This document shows, in pieces, positions 20,507-30,259 of a DNA stretch of 64,000 nt. Origin of the DNA: Massilia rubra (GTDB lineage Bacteria > Pseudomonadota > Gammaproteobacteria > Burkholderiales > Burkholderiaceae_D). The position numbers and the translations under genes are program-made. Under the pieces are notes generated by a model that worked only from the letters and a program-made list of their open reading frames with translations, made no database searches and was not told the origin of the DNA. Position 1 is the stretch's first letter. Each line of letters starts with the position of its first letter. The DNA is taken from positions 1 through 64,000 of the forward strand of contig NZ_VUYU01000007.1 in the NCBI RefSeq assembly GCF_011682065.1. The letters are read 5' to 3'.

Positions 20507-22558
20507 CTACACCTTCAAAAACTCCTCCTTGCCCCCCAGCCAGCGCGCCAGATGCGCTTCCACCACATCATCGACCGCCTCGTGAATCAGGTTGTGCGCC
20601 ACGTCGCGCGCCTGTTCCACCAGCCACTGGTCGGTCTCCAGGTCGGCGAACCTGAGCATCGCCTGGCCCGACTGGCGCGCCCCTAAAAACTCGCCCGGCC
20701 CGCGAATTTCCAGGTCCCTGCGCGCAATCTCGAATCCATCGGTGGTCTCGCGCATGGTCATCAAGCGCTGCTTGGCGATCGGCCCCAGCGGGCTCTGATA
20801 TAGCAGCAGGCACACGCTGGCCGCCGAGCCGCGTCCCACCCGTCCCCGCAACTGGTGCAGCTGCGACAAGCCGAAGCGTTCCGCGTGCTCGATCACCATC
20901 AGCGACGCATTCGGCACATCCACCCCCACCTCGATCACGGTGGTGGCCACCAGCACCTGCACCTCGTTCGCGGTGAAGGCATCCATCACCTCCTGCTTTT
21001 CGGCCGCCTTGAGGCGCCCGTGCACCAGCCCCACCTGCAAGTCGGGCAGGGCCTCGGCCAGCATCGCGTGCGTATCGGTGGCGGTCTGCAACTGCAGCGC
21101 CTCCGACTCCTCGATCAAGGGACAAACCCAGTAAATCTGGCGCCCCTCCAGCGCCGCCGCGTGCACCCGCTCGATGACTTCGTCGCGCCGGTTCTGGTCG
21201 ATCGCGCGCGTGACGATCGGGCTGCGCCCCGGCGGCAGTTCATCGATGATCGACACTTCCAGGTCGGCGTAATAGGTCATCGCCAGGGTGCGCGGAATCG
21301 GCGTGGCCGACATCATCAACTGGTGCGGCGTCTTGCCGTTGCTGCCCTTGTTGCGCAGGGTCAGGCGCTGGCCCACGCCGAAACGGTGCTGTTCGTCGAC
21401 GATCACCAGCCCCAGTTTCGCAAACTGCACCGTGTCCTGGATCAGCGCGTGCGTGCCGATCACCAGCTGCGCCTCGCCCGACTCCACCATGGCGGTGGCG
21501 GCCAGCTTGTCCTTCTTTTTCAGGCTGCCGGTCAGCCACGCCACCTTCACCCCGAGCGGCTCCATCCAGCCGGCGATCTTGCGGAAGTGCTGGTCGGCCA
21601 AAATTTCGGTCGGCGCCATCAGGGCCGCCTGGTAGCCGCTGTCGATGGCCTGCGCGGCGGCCAGCGCCGCCACCACTGTCTTGCCGCTGCCGACGTCCCC
21701 CTGCAGCAGGCGCTGCATCGGATAGCCGTTTTTCAGGTCGGCCCGGATTTCCTTGAGCACGCGCTGCTGCGCGCCGGTCAGCTTGAACGGCAGCTGCCCC
21801 AGGAACGCTTCCGACAGCGCGCCGACGGCCTTCAGTACCGGCGCACCCTTGACCCGGCGCGCCCGCTGCGCGCGTTTGAGCGAGAGCTGCTGCGCCAGCA
21901 GTTCGTCGAATTTCATGCGGATCCAGGCCGGGTGCGAGCGCTCGACCAGCGAATGGGCGTCGATTTCCTGCGGCGGATAGTGCAGCAGGCGCACCGACGG
22001 CTCGAAATCGGTCAGGTTCATTTCTTCGCGCAGGGCCGGCGGCAGGGTGTCGCGCCAGTCGATGCGCTTCATCGCGTCGGCGATCGCGCGCCGCAAGATC
22101 GCCTGCGACAAGCCTTCGCCGGACGGATACACGGGCGTGAGCACGGTCGGCAGCGGCGCGCCTTCGTTAATCACCTTGTACGATGGATGCACCATCTCGG
22201 CCCCGAAGAAGCCATGCTTGAGTTCCGCCCGGGCGCGCACGCGCGTGCCCTCGGCCAGTTGCTTGACCTGGCTGCCGTAAAAATTCATGAAACGCAGCAG
22301 CAGGTCGCCGCTCTCGTCGGCGATGGTGACGAGCAGCTGGCGCCTTGGACGGAAGCTGATCTCGTTTTTCGTCACGATGCCCTCGACCTGCGACACATGG
22401 CCGCCGCGCAGGCACGCTTCGCGGATCGACACCACGACGGTTTCGTCCTCGTAGCGCATGGGCAGGTGCAGCACCAGGTCCATGTCGGTGTGCAGGCCCA
22501 GCTTGGCGAGCTTGCTTTCGTTGGTTTTCGGTGGTGTTTTCGGTTTGGTCGGCGGCAT
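20507..22558 (-). CDS. recG: ATP-dependent DNA helicase RecG
   Basis: A 683-residue replication-fork and Holliday-junction helicase. The wedge/OB domain occupies the first about 250 residues; the helicase core shows Walker A LLQGDVGSGKTVVAALAA, the DEQHRFG box, SATPIPRTLAMT, and motif VI region HQLRGRVGRG. The C-terminal RecG block (GPGEFLGARQSGQ) is intact. Length is normal for the family. It is divergent from queA, with 104 bases between starts. Confidence 0.96.
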   Translation of the reverse strand: MPPTKPKTPPKTNESKLAKLGLHTDMDLVLHLPMRYEDETVVVSIREACLRGGHVSQVEGIVTKNEISFRPRRQLLVTIADESGDLLLRFMNFYGSQVKQLAEGTRVRARAELKHGFFGAEMVHPSYKVINEGAPLPTVLTPVYPSGEGLSQAILRRAIADAMKRIDWRDTLPPALREEMNLTDFEPSVRLLHYPPQEIDAHSLVERSHPAWIRMKFDELLAQQLSLKRAQRARRVKGAPVLKAVGALSEAFLGQLPFKLTGAQQRVLKEIRADLKNGYPMQRLLQGDVGSGKTVVAALAAAQAIDSGYQAALMAPTEILADQHFRKIAGWMEPLGVKVAWLTGSLKKKDKLAATAMVESGEAQLVIGTHALIQDTVQFAKLGLVIVDEQHRFGVGQRLTLRNKGSNGKTPHQLMMSATPIPRTLAMTYYADLEVSIIDELPPGRSPIVTRAIDQNRRDEVIERVHAAALEGRQIYWVCPLIEESEALQLQTATDTHAMLAEALPDLQVGLVHGRLKAAEKQEVMDAFTANEVQVLVATTVIEVGVDVPNASLMVIEHAERFGLSQLHQLRGRVGRGSAASVCLLLYQSPLGPIAKQRLMTMRETTDGFEIARRDLEIRGPGEFLGARQSGQAMLRFADLETDQWLVEQARDVAHNLIHEAVDDVVEAHLARWLGGKEEFLKV

Positions 22559-22662
22559 ATTGAAGCAACTTCAGTGCGTAAGGGGGTAAAATAGAGGGTT
22601 GCCCTGCACGCGTGAGCCCTTATTGTACGGCTCTTGACCCTCTTTTTTACAAAATTAGCAGA

Positions 22663-23685
22663 ATGTACTCGCTCTCCGACTTCGATTTCGACCTGCCCGC
22701 CGAGCGCATCGCGCAAACGCCGCTGCCAAACCGCAGCGCCTCCCGCCTGTTGCACCTGGACGGGACGGCCCTGGTCGACCGCCAGTTCGCCGACATCGTC
22801 GACCTGCTCGCCCCCGGCGACCTCTTGGTGATGAATGACACGCGCGTGCTCAAGGCGCGCTTTTTCGGCGTCAAGGAAACCGGCGGCAACGTCGAGGTGC
22901 TGGTCGAGCGCATCCTCGACAGCCGCACCGTGCTGGCCCAGGTGCGCGCCTCCAAGTCGCCCAAGCCCGGCAACCGGATCCGCCTGGCCGACGCCTTCGA
23001 CGTCACCGCGGGCGAGCGCGCCGGCGAATTCTTCACCCTCGTGTTCGATGGCGACGTGTTCGAACTGATCGAAGCGCACGGGCGCTTGCCGCTGCCGCCC
23101 TATATTGAACACGACGCCGACGAATTCGACGAAACGCGCTACCAGACCGTGTACTCGCGCGAGCCGGGCGCGGTGGCCGCGCCCACGGCCGGCCTGCACT
23201 TCGACGAAGCGCTGCTGGCCGCCTTGAGCGCGAAGGGCGTCAATTTCGCCTACGTGACCCTGCACGTGGGCGCCGGCACCTTCCAGCCGGTGCGGGTCGA
23301 AGCGCTGGCCGAGCACAAGATGCACACCGAGTGGTACACCGTGCCGCAGGAAACCGTGGACGCCGTGCGCGCCGCCAAAGCGGCCGGGCGCGCCATCGTC
23401 GCTGTCGGCACCACCAGCCTGCGCGCGCTCGAATCGGCCTCACAGTCGGGCCAACTGGTGGCCGGCAGCGCCGACACGGCCCTGTTCATCACGCCCGGCT
23501 ACACCTTTAAGACGGTGACGCGCCTGATCACCAACTTCCACCTGCCCAAGTCGACCCTGCTGATGCTGGTGTCGGCCTTTGCCGGGTATGACGCCATCCG
23601 CGCCGCCTATGCGCACGCCATCGCCAGCGAGTACCGCTTCTTCAGCTATGGCGACGCCATGCTGCTCACGACCGACAACAAGTAG
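22663..23685 (+). CDS. queA: tRNA preQ1(34) S-adenosylmethionine ribosyltransferase-isomerase
   Basis: A 340-residue enzyme that transfers and rearranges the ribose of SAM onto preQ1 at tRNA position 34, giving epoxyqueuosine. It begins [21 protein letters not shown], with the conserved [35 protein letters not shown] and [19 protein letters not shown] blocks in order. I start at ATG 22663 rather than 17 codons upstream because the family begins here. Twelve bases separate it from tgt, the enzyme of the preceding step in the same pathway. Confidence 0.96.
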   Translation: MYSLSDFDFDLPAERIAQTPLPNRSASRLLHLDGTALVDRQFADIVDLLAPGDLLVMNDTRVLKARFFGVKETGGNVEVLVERILDSRTVLAQVRASKSPKPGNRIRLADAFDVTAGERAGEFFTLVFDGDVFELIEAHGRLPLPPYIEHDADEFDETRYQTVYSREPGAVAAPTAGLHFDEALLAALSAKGVNFAYVTLHVGAGTFQPVRVEALAEHKMHTEWYTVPQETVDAVRAAKAAGRAIVAVGTTSLRALESASQSGQLVAGSADTALFITPGYTFKTVTRLITNFHLPKSTLLMLVSAFAGYDAIRAAYAHAIASEYRFFSYGDAMLLTTDNK

Positions 23686-24837
<1,152 letters not shown>

Positions 24838-24850
24838 TTTGTTGCAAAAC

Positions 24851-24939
24851 CGTCATTCCCGCGCAGGCGGGAATCCAAGATCGTACCGTAGCTAAAGTCG
24901 GCTCAACGGAATTGGATTCCCGCCTGCGCGGGAATGACG
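24851..24939. repeat. Perfect 28-bp inverted repeat (REP/BIME-like) after tgt
   Basis: Arms 24851-24878 and 24912-24939 are exact reverse complements; the left arm begins CGTCATTCCCGCG and ends GGGAATCCAA. Each arm is itself palindromic around CCCGCGCAGGCGGG. The spacer is 33 bases. Together with the following 200 bases, which hold only the yajC promoter, this accounts for the 302-base gap between tgt and yajC. Confidence 0.85.
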
Positions 24940-25062
24940 AGGATGATGGGCAAAAACGGCGCCACTGATTGTAGAAGATCAGAAACGCGGCCGGGGATTG
25001 TTGAAAATTATATAACTTTCACCCGCTTGCAAAAACGAAGTTGGCAGCCACATAGGCCAGAT

Positions 25063-25092
25063 TGGCTTGTCGCGAGCATGCGGTGCTAGAAT
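25063..25092 (+). promoter_or_regulatory. Probable promoter of yajC-secD-secF
   Basis: TTGGCT at 25063-25068 and TAGAAT at 25087-25092 are 18 bases apart, and the -10 is extended by TGC (25084-25086). It lies about 48 bases before the yajC start. No other good promoter is seen in the gap. Confidence 0.5.
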
Positions 25093-25139
25093 ACAGCGCT
25101 GATTTTTTAACGAAACTAACCTCAATATCGGAGTCTCCC

Positions 25140-25475
25140 GTGTTTATTTCCAACGCTTATGCGCAAGCTGCTCCCGCTGCCGCCGATACCAGTTTGATGG
25201 GTAACATGAGCACCTTCCTGCCCCTGATCCTGATGTTCGTGGTCATGTATTTCCTGATGATCCGCCCCCAGCAAAAACGCGCCAAAGAGCAGAAATCGAT
25301 GATGGACGCCCTGTCCAAGGGCGATGAAGTCGTCACCGCCGGCGGCATCCTCGGCAAAGTCGTCAAGGTCAACGAGAGCTACATCACCATCGAGATCGCC
25401 AACAATACCCATATCGTTGTGCAGAAAAGTTCGATCACCACGCTGCTGCCGAAAGACACGCTGAAGTCCCTGTAA
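25140..25475 (+). CDS. yajC: Preprotein translocase subunit YajC
   Basis: A 111-residue inner-membrane accessory subunit of the Sec translocon that associates with SecDF. One transmembrane helix (about residues 19-42, MSTFLPLILMFVVMYFLMI) is followed by RPQQKRAKEQKSMMDALSKGDEVVTAGGILGKV, the family signature. I chose GTG at 25140, preceded by GGAG, which gives the usual (M)FISNAYAQ start; the 26-codon extension overlaps the promoter. First gene of yajC-secD-secF. Confidence 0.94.
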   Translation: MFISNAYAQAAPAAADTSLMGNMSTFLPLILMFVVMYFLMIRPQQKRAKEQKSMMDALSKGDEVVTAGGILGKVVKVNESYITIEIANNTHIVVQKSSITTLLPKDTLKSL

Positions 25476-25530
25476 GCCCGACGCGCGGCCGCGCGCCGCC
25501 TGACTGCTCAACATTGAACGCTGGAACACT

Positions 25531-27417
25531 ATGAATCGCTATCCCGTCTGGAAATACATTCTCATCGTCATTGCGCTGTTGCTGGGCGCCTTGTACACGG
25601 CGCCCAACTACTTCGTCGAATCGCCTGCGCTCCAGGTGACGACCGGCAGTTCGATCCTCAAGATCACCAACAGTACGAGCGAACAGGTGGAAGCGGCCCT
25701 CAAGGCGGCCGGCATCGCGCACGATGGTGTGAGCCTGGACGGGAATGAAAACAGCACGTCCGTGCGTGCGCGTTTCGCCACCACCGACGCCCAGTTCAAG
25801 GCCAAGCTGGCGCTCGAACGCGCCCTGAACCGCAACCCTGCCGAACCGGATTACATCGTCACCGTCAACCTGGTGAAGAACACGCCGCACTGGATGCAGG
25901 CGCTGCGCGCCTTGCCGATGAACCTGGGCCTGGACTTGCGCGGCGGCGTGCACTTCCTGATGCAGGTGGACGTGGCCGCGACCACCGAAACCAAGATCAA
26001 GGGCATCCAGCAGAGCGTGCGCAGCCAGCTGGTCAGCAAGGACAACAAGGACGAGGCGCGCCATAGCGGCATCGACCGCGTCGGCCAGACCATCGAAGTG
26101 CGTTTTGACGATGCCGCCCGGCGCGCCAAGGCACGCTCGATCATCGGCGCGGAGTCGGCCGACCTGCTGTTGACCGACGCTTCCGACGCCAACGGCCTGA
26201 AACTGATCGTCGCGCTCAAGCCGGAAGCGCTGCAGCGCACCATCGAAGAAGGCGTCAAGCAAAACATCCTGACCCTGTCGAAGCGGGTCAATGAACTGGG
26301 CGTGTCCGAGCCGATCATCCAGCAGCAGGGCCGCGACCGCATCGTGGTGCAGCTGCCCGGCGTGCAGGACGTGGCGCGCGCCAAGGACATCATCGGCCGC
26401 ACCGCCACGCTCGAAATGCGCATGGTCGACGATACCGTGGTGCCGGGCATGGAATCGGCCGCCAACATTCCGCTCACGTCGGAACTGTTCACCGACGAGC
26501 GCGGCCAGCCGATCGTGCTCTTGAAAGACATCATCCTGACCGGCGAATACATCTCCAGCGCCATCGGCACCATGGACCAGAACAACCAGCCGGCGGTGAG
26601 CCTGGACCTGAACGGCAATGGCGGCAGCAAGATGCGCATCGCCACGCGCGAGCGCATCGGCAAGCGCATGGCCATCCTGCTCAAAGAAAAAGGCAAGTAC
26701 AACGTGCTGTCGGCGCCGGTCATCAACAGTGAACTGGGCAGCCGCTTCCAGATCACCGGCATGGGCACCCCGCAAAAAGCCAACGAACTGGCGCTGCTGC
26801 TGCGCTCGGGCGCCTTGTCGGCGCCGATGGAAATCATCGAAGAAAGGGTCATCGGCCCGCAACTGGGCGCCGAGAACATCACCAAAGGCCTGTACTCGAC
26901 CGTGTACGGCTTCGCCGCGATCGCCATTTTCATGATCATCTACTACCACATGTTCGGCGCCTTCAGCGTCGTCGCGCTGGCTTCGAACCTGCTGTTCCTG
27001 CTGGCGCTGCTGTCGTGGATGCAGGTCACCCTGACCCTGCCTGGCATCGCCGCGATCGCGCTGGCGCTGGGTATGGCGATTGACGCCAACGTGCTCATTA
27101 ACGAACGTATCCGCGAAGAGCTGCGCGCCGGCGAATCGCCGCAGAAGGCGATCGCCGCCGGTTTCGACCGCGCCTGGGCCACCATCCTGGACTCCAACGT
27201 GACCACCCTGATCGTCGGTATCGCCTTGCTGGTGTTCGGTTCCGGTCCGGTGCGCGGTTTCGCCGTGGTCCACTGCCTGGGTATCCTGACCTCGATGTTC
27301 TCGTCCGTGTTCGTCTCGCGCGGCGTGGTCAACCTCTGGTACGGCCGCAAGAAAAAGCTGAACAAAGTCTCGATCGGTACCGTCTGGACTCCTGGCCTGT
27401 CGGTCACGAAATCATAA
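25531..27417 (+). CDS. secD: Protein translocase subunit SecD
   Basis: A 628-residue RND-type membrane protein that, with SecF, uses the proton gradient to pull exported proteins across the inner membrane. TM1 spans about 6-27; the large periplasmic region includes LGLDLRGGVHFLMQVD (about 131) and runs to about 440; the C-terminal five-helix bundle includes GMAIDANVLINERIREELRAG, which carries the conserved aspartate of the proton path. Length is typical for betaproteobacteria. SecF follows after 24 bases. Confidence 0.97.
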   Translation: MNRYPVWKYILIVIALLLGALYTAPNYFVESPALQVTTGSSILKITNSTSEQVEAALKAAGIAHDGVSLDGNENSTSVRARFATTDAQFKAKLALERALNRNPAEPDYIVTVNLVKNTPHWMQALRALPMNLGLDLRGGVHFLMQVDVAATTETKIKGIQQSVRSQLVSKDNKDEARHSGIDRVGQTIEVRFDDAARRAKARSIIGAESADLLLTDASDANGLKLIVALKPEALQRTIEEGVKQNILTLSKRVNELGVSEPIIQQQGRDRIVVQLPGVQDVARAKDIIGRTATLEMRMVDDTVVPGMESAANIPLTSELFTDERGQPIVLLKDIILTGEYISSAIGTMDQNNQPAVSLDLNGNGGSKMRIATRERIGKRMAILLKEKGKYNVLSAPVINSELGSRFQITGMGTPQKANELALLLRSGALSAPMEIIEERVIGPQLGAENITKGLYSTVYGFAAIAIFMIIYYHMFGAFSVVALASNLLFLLALLSWMQVTLTLPGIAAIALALGMAIDANVLINERIREELRAGESPQKAIAAGFDRAWATILDSNVTTLIVGIALLVFGSGPVRGFAVVHCLGILTSMFSSVFVSRGVVNLWYGRKKKLNKVSIGTVWTPGLSVTKS

Positions 27418-27441
27418 GCACTTACTACAACAGGACTCAAG

Positions 27442-28461
27442 ATGGAATTTTTCCGCATCAAGAAAGATATTCCCTTCATGCGCCATGCGTTGATTTTCAA
27501 CGTGATTTCGGCGCTGACCTTCGTGGCGGCCGTGTTTTTCCTGTTCTCCAGGGGCCTGCACCTGTCGGTCGAATTCAAGGGCGGCACCGTGATGGAGCTC
27601 AAATACCCGGCCGCCGCCAACCAGGAGAAGATCCGCACCGACCTGATCAAGCTCGGTTACGAGCAGCCTGAAGTGTCCAGCTTCGGCACCGCGCAGGACG
27701 TCATGCTGCGCCTGCCGATCATCGAGACGGTGACCGGCTCGACCGGTTCGCAGAAGGTGTTCGCCGCGCTGTGCGCATCCGAAGGCGGCGCCGTCACCCG
27801 GATCGACACCGTGGTCAAGGGCCAGAGCGTGGCCAAGGATGTCTGCCATTCCCCGGCCGGCGCCGACGTGCTCAGTCTCCGGAAGGTCGAATTCGTCGGC
27901 CCGCAGGTGGGCGACGAACTGGCCCACAACGGCGTCAGCGCCCTGCTCATGGTGGTGCTGTTCGTGGTGATCTACCTGGCGATTCGCTTCGAGTGGAAGT
28001 ACGCCGTCTCGGCCATCATCGCCAACTTGCACGACGTGGTCATCATCCTCGGCTTCTTCGCCTTCTTCCAGTGGGAGTTCTCGCTGGCGGTGCTGGCCGG
28101 CGTGCTGGCGGTGCTCGGTTACTCGGTCAACGAATCGGTGGTTATTTTCGACCGGATCCGCGAAAACTTCCGCAAGCAGCGCAAGGCCAGCGTCGAAGAA
28201 GTCATCGACAATGCGATTACCAGCACCATCTCGCGTACCATCATCACCCACGGCTGTACCCAGATGATGGTGCTGTCGATGCTGCTGCTGGGCGGCGCGA
28301 CCCTGCACTACTTCGCCGTGGCGCTGACCATCGGTATTTTGTTCGGCATCTACTCGTCGGTGTTCGTGGCCGCCGCCATTGCCATGTGGCTGGGCGTGAA
28401 ACGTGAAGACCTGATCAAACCGATCAAGGAAAAGGACGAAACCGACGGCGCCGTCGTTTAA
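27442..28461 (+). CDS. secF: Protein translocase subunit SecF
   Basis: A 339-residue partner of SecD. It starts MEFFRIKKDIPFMRHAL, has TM1 at about 14-33, the LSVEFKGGTVMELKYP segment at about 42, and the C-terminal helices with GYSVNESVVIFDRIRENFR and TLHYFAVALTIGILFGIYSSVFVA. Residues about 100-140 form a slightly long periplasmic insert with two cysteines. It is the last gene of the operon and is followed by a terminator. Confidence 0.97.
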   Translation: MEFFRIKKDIPFMRHALIFNVISALTFVAAVFFLFSRGLHLSVEFKGGTVMELKYPAAANQEKIRTDLIKLGYEQPEVSSFGTAQDVMLRLPIIETVTGSTGSQKVFAALCASEGGAVTRIDTVVKGQSVAKDVCHSPAGADVLSLRKVEFVGPQVGDELAHNGVSALLMVVLFVVIYLAIRFEWKYAVSAIIANLHDVVIILGFFAFFQWEFSLAVLAGVLAVLGYSVNESVVIFDRIRENFRKQRKASVEEVIDNAITSTISRTIITHGCTQMMVLSMLLLGGATLHYFAVALTIGILFGIYSSVFVAAAIAMWLGVKREDLIKPIKEKDETDGAVV

Positions 28462-28484
28462 GCGCCTTTTCGCCTGCTTCGACA

Positions 28485-28516
28485 ATGCCGCCCGGCTCAC
28501 GCCGCGCGGCATTTTT
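28485..28516 (+). terminator. Intrinsic terminator after secF
   Basis: ATGCCGC at 28485-28491 pairs with GCGGCAT at 28506-28512, with an inner CGGC/GCCG stem and a TCAC loop, followed by a run of T. It ends the yajC-secD-secF transcript. Confidence 0.8.
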
Positions 28517-28564
28517 CATACCTGCCGCCTGCCGACCCATGATGCTTGACGACCGCGCGCCGCC

Positions 28565-29257
28565 ATGAGCCGCACCAACCGCCTGTTCCTGCTGCTCGAC
28601 GCCCTGCGCGGGCACCGCCGTCCCGTCACCGCCGCCGTGCTGGCCGAGCGCCTCGGCGTGTCCGAACGCACCATCTACCGCGACATCCAGACCTTGTGCG
28701 AACTGGGCGCCCCGGTCGAAGGCGAAGCGGGCGTCGGGTACATGATGCGCGCCGGGCTGTTCTTGCCGCCGCTGATGTTCTCGACCGACGAACTCGAAGC
28801 GCTGGTGCTCGGTGCGCGCTGGGTGCGGCGCCAGGGCGACGACGCGCTGGCCGAAGCGGCGTCGAACGCGCTGGCCAAGATCGCCACGGCCACCCCGAAA
28901 GACCTGCGCGACTGCATCGCCGAGACCAGCCTGTGGGTGCCGGTCGGTCCCGGCGCGCCCGACACCACCGTGTTCGTGCGGCCCGCGCGCGAAGCGATCC
29001 GCGACCAGCACAAGCTGCGCATCGGCTACCGCGACGCCGCGGGAGTGGCGAGCGAGCGCACCGTGTGGCCGTTCGCGCTGGCGTTCTTCGAAGGCGCGCG
29101 CGTGCTGGCCGCCTGGTGCGAGCTGCGCGGCGCCAACCGCCACTTCCGCATCGACCGCATCGCCACCGCCGTGGCCAGCGGCGAGCGCTATCCGGCCCAC
29201 CGGCGCGACCTGCTCAAGCGCTGGCGCGAAGAGTTAAACCTTGACGACGACTCCTGA
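28565..29257 (+). CDS. YafY-type transcriptional regulator (HTH plus WYL domain)
   Basis: A 230-residue DNA-binding protein: an N-terminal winged HTH_11 domain (RRPVTAAVLAERLGVSERTIYRDIQTL, about 16-42) and a C-terminal WYL domain (about 135-215, with RIGYRDAAGVASERTVWPFALAFFEGARVLAAWCELR). WYL domains sense ligands, often nucleotides. It starts 104 bases after secF, beyond its terminator, and precedes a glutathione S-transferase gene in the same direction; such regulators commonly govern a neighbouring enzyme gene, so the GST may be its target (inference). Confidence 0.88.
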   Translation: MSRTNRLFLLLDALRGHRRPVTAAVLAERLGVSERTIYRDIQTLCELGAPVEGEAGVGYMMRAGLFLPPLMFSTDELEALVLGARWVRRQGDDALAEAASNALAKIATATPKDLRDCIAETSLWVPVGPGAPDTTVFVRPAREAIRDQHKLRIGYRDAAGVASERTVWPFALAFFEGARVLAAWCELRGANRHFRIDRIATAVASGERYPAHRRDLLKRWREELNLDDDS

Positions 29258-29319
29258 CAGAAACTGACGCACACCGCCCCTATCATGGCCGCTCCAACAA
29301 CTTTTCACGGAGCTGCGCC

Positions 29320-29934
29320 ATGCGCCTGTACCACAACCACCTGTCATCGAACGGCCGCCGCGTACTGATGGTCGCCGAGCAGCTTGGCCTGCCGCTGGAC
29401 ATCGTCAATGTCGACCTGGGGAGCGACAGCGACCGCGCGCGCCTGCGCGAAATCAACGCCAATGGCAAAGTGCCGTTGCTCGAGGACGGCGACTTCCTGC
29501 TGTCGGAATCGTGCGCGATCATGCAATACCTGTGCGACATCACCCCCGGCCAGCAACTCTATCCGCAGGATGCGCGGGTGCGGGCCGATGTGAACCGCTG
29601 GCTGTTCTGGGGCAGCCAGCATTTTGCCGAGACGATCAGCATCCTGTCGTTCGAACACATATGGAAGGCCATGATTGGCATGGGCGAGGCCGACCCGGCC
29701 ATGGTCGCACGCGCCGAAGGCGAACTGCGCCAGCTCGGCGCCGTGCTCGACGGCCATCTGGCGCAGCGCGACTGGCTGGTGGGCGACGCGCTCAGCCTGG
29801 CCGATATCGGCGTCGTGACGCCGCTGATGTATCTGGAACGGGCCAAGCTGCCGCTGGGCGAGTTCGCCAACCTGATGCGCTGGTTCGACCGCCTGCGCCA
29901 GCTCGACCTCTGGAAAAACAGCGGTCCCGCATAA
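29320..29934 (+). CDS. Glutathione S-transferase family protein
   Basis: A 204-residue GST with an N-terminal thioredoxin-like domain (MRLYHNHLSSNGRRVLMVAEQLGLPLD, the glutathione-binding GKVPLLEDGDFLLSESCAIMQYL at about 49-71) and a helical C-terminal domain with the GDALSLADI capping motif (about 161). The serines at 9-10 are candidate catalytic residues. Substrate unknown. Its last eight codons are part of a 110-base tandem repeat whose second copy lies at 30064, so the C-terminal tail SGPA may be derived. Confidence 0.88.
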   Translation: MRLYHNHLSSNGRRVLMVAEQLGLPLDIVNVDLGSDSDRARLREINANGKVPLLEDGDFLLSESCAIMQYLCDITPGQQLYPQDARVRADVNRWLFWGSQHFAETISILSFEHIWKAMIGMGEADPAMVARAEGELRQLGAVLDGHLAQRDWLVGDALSLADIGVVTPLMYLERAKLPLGEFANLMRWFDRLRQLDLWKNSGPA

Positions 29935-30173
29935 ACCTGCACACCCCGCGACTACGCCTACAATCGGGGTCAGAGCATTAATTAGAAATGTTTCAAGTTA
30001 AAGCTCTGACCCCGGTTACGAAGCTCTGACCCTGGTTACGCCACTACCTGCCAGATCAAGCCATGGAAAAACAGCGAAGTCGGATAAATCTGCAAAACCC
30101 GCGACTGCGCCTACAACCGGGGTCAGAGCACTAATTAGAAATGTTTCAAGTTAAAGCTCTGACCCCGGTTTTT
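29911..30173. repeat. 110-base tandem repeat with GGGGTCAGAGC palindromes
   Basis: Copies at 29911-30020 and 30064-30173 are about 90 % identical by eye. Each starts with TGGAAAAACAGCG, which in the first copy is the end of the GST gene, and ends with an element whose arms GGGGTCAGAGC and GCTCTGACCCC (29966-29976 with 30003-30013; 30119-30129 with 30156-30166) flank a loop containing GAAATGTTTC. A short extra half element lies at 30021-30040. With the promoter and operator that follow, this explains the 325-base gap before the transporter gene. Confidence 0.85.
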
Positions 30174-30178
30174 CTTGA

Positions 30179-30207
30179 TTGACACGCGTGGACGGGATAG
30201 GCATACT
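30179..30207 (+). promoter_or_regulatory. Sigma-70 promoter of the sugar transporter operon
   Basis: TTGACA at 30179-30184 and CATACT at 30202-30207 with a 17-base spacer. It begins six bases after the repeat element. Expected start of transcription is near 30214, just before the operator palindrome. Confidence 0.75.
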
Positions 30208-30218
30208 CGAGGCATCCG

Positions 30219-30234
30219 ATGTTAGCGCTAACAT
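30219..30234. promoter_or_regulatory. LacI-family operator
   Basis: A perfect 16-base palindrome, ATGTTAGCGCTAACAT, with the CG/GC centre typical of LacI/GalR-family operators. It lies directly downstream of the -10 element, where a bound repressor would block transcription of the transporter and GH94 genes. The LacI-family gene at 33998-35026 is the obvious candidate to bind it. Confidence 0.82.
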
Positions 30235-30259
30235 TGGCGTCCGCCGAGGAGAGCCCCCG

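Noticed and set aside
20855-22594. A 579-codon plus-strand frame opposite recG
   Set aside because: RecG has all helicase motifs on the minus strand; the opposing frame has no recognisable domain or ribosome site.
30179-30259. 27-codon N-terminal extension of the GPH transporter
   Set aside because: The supposed start TTG is the -35 box of the promoter, and the extension would run through the operator.
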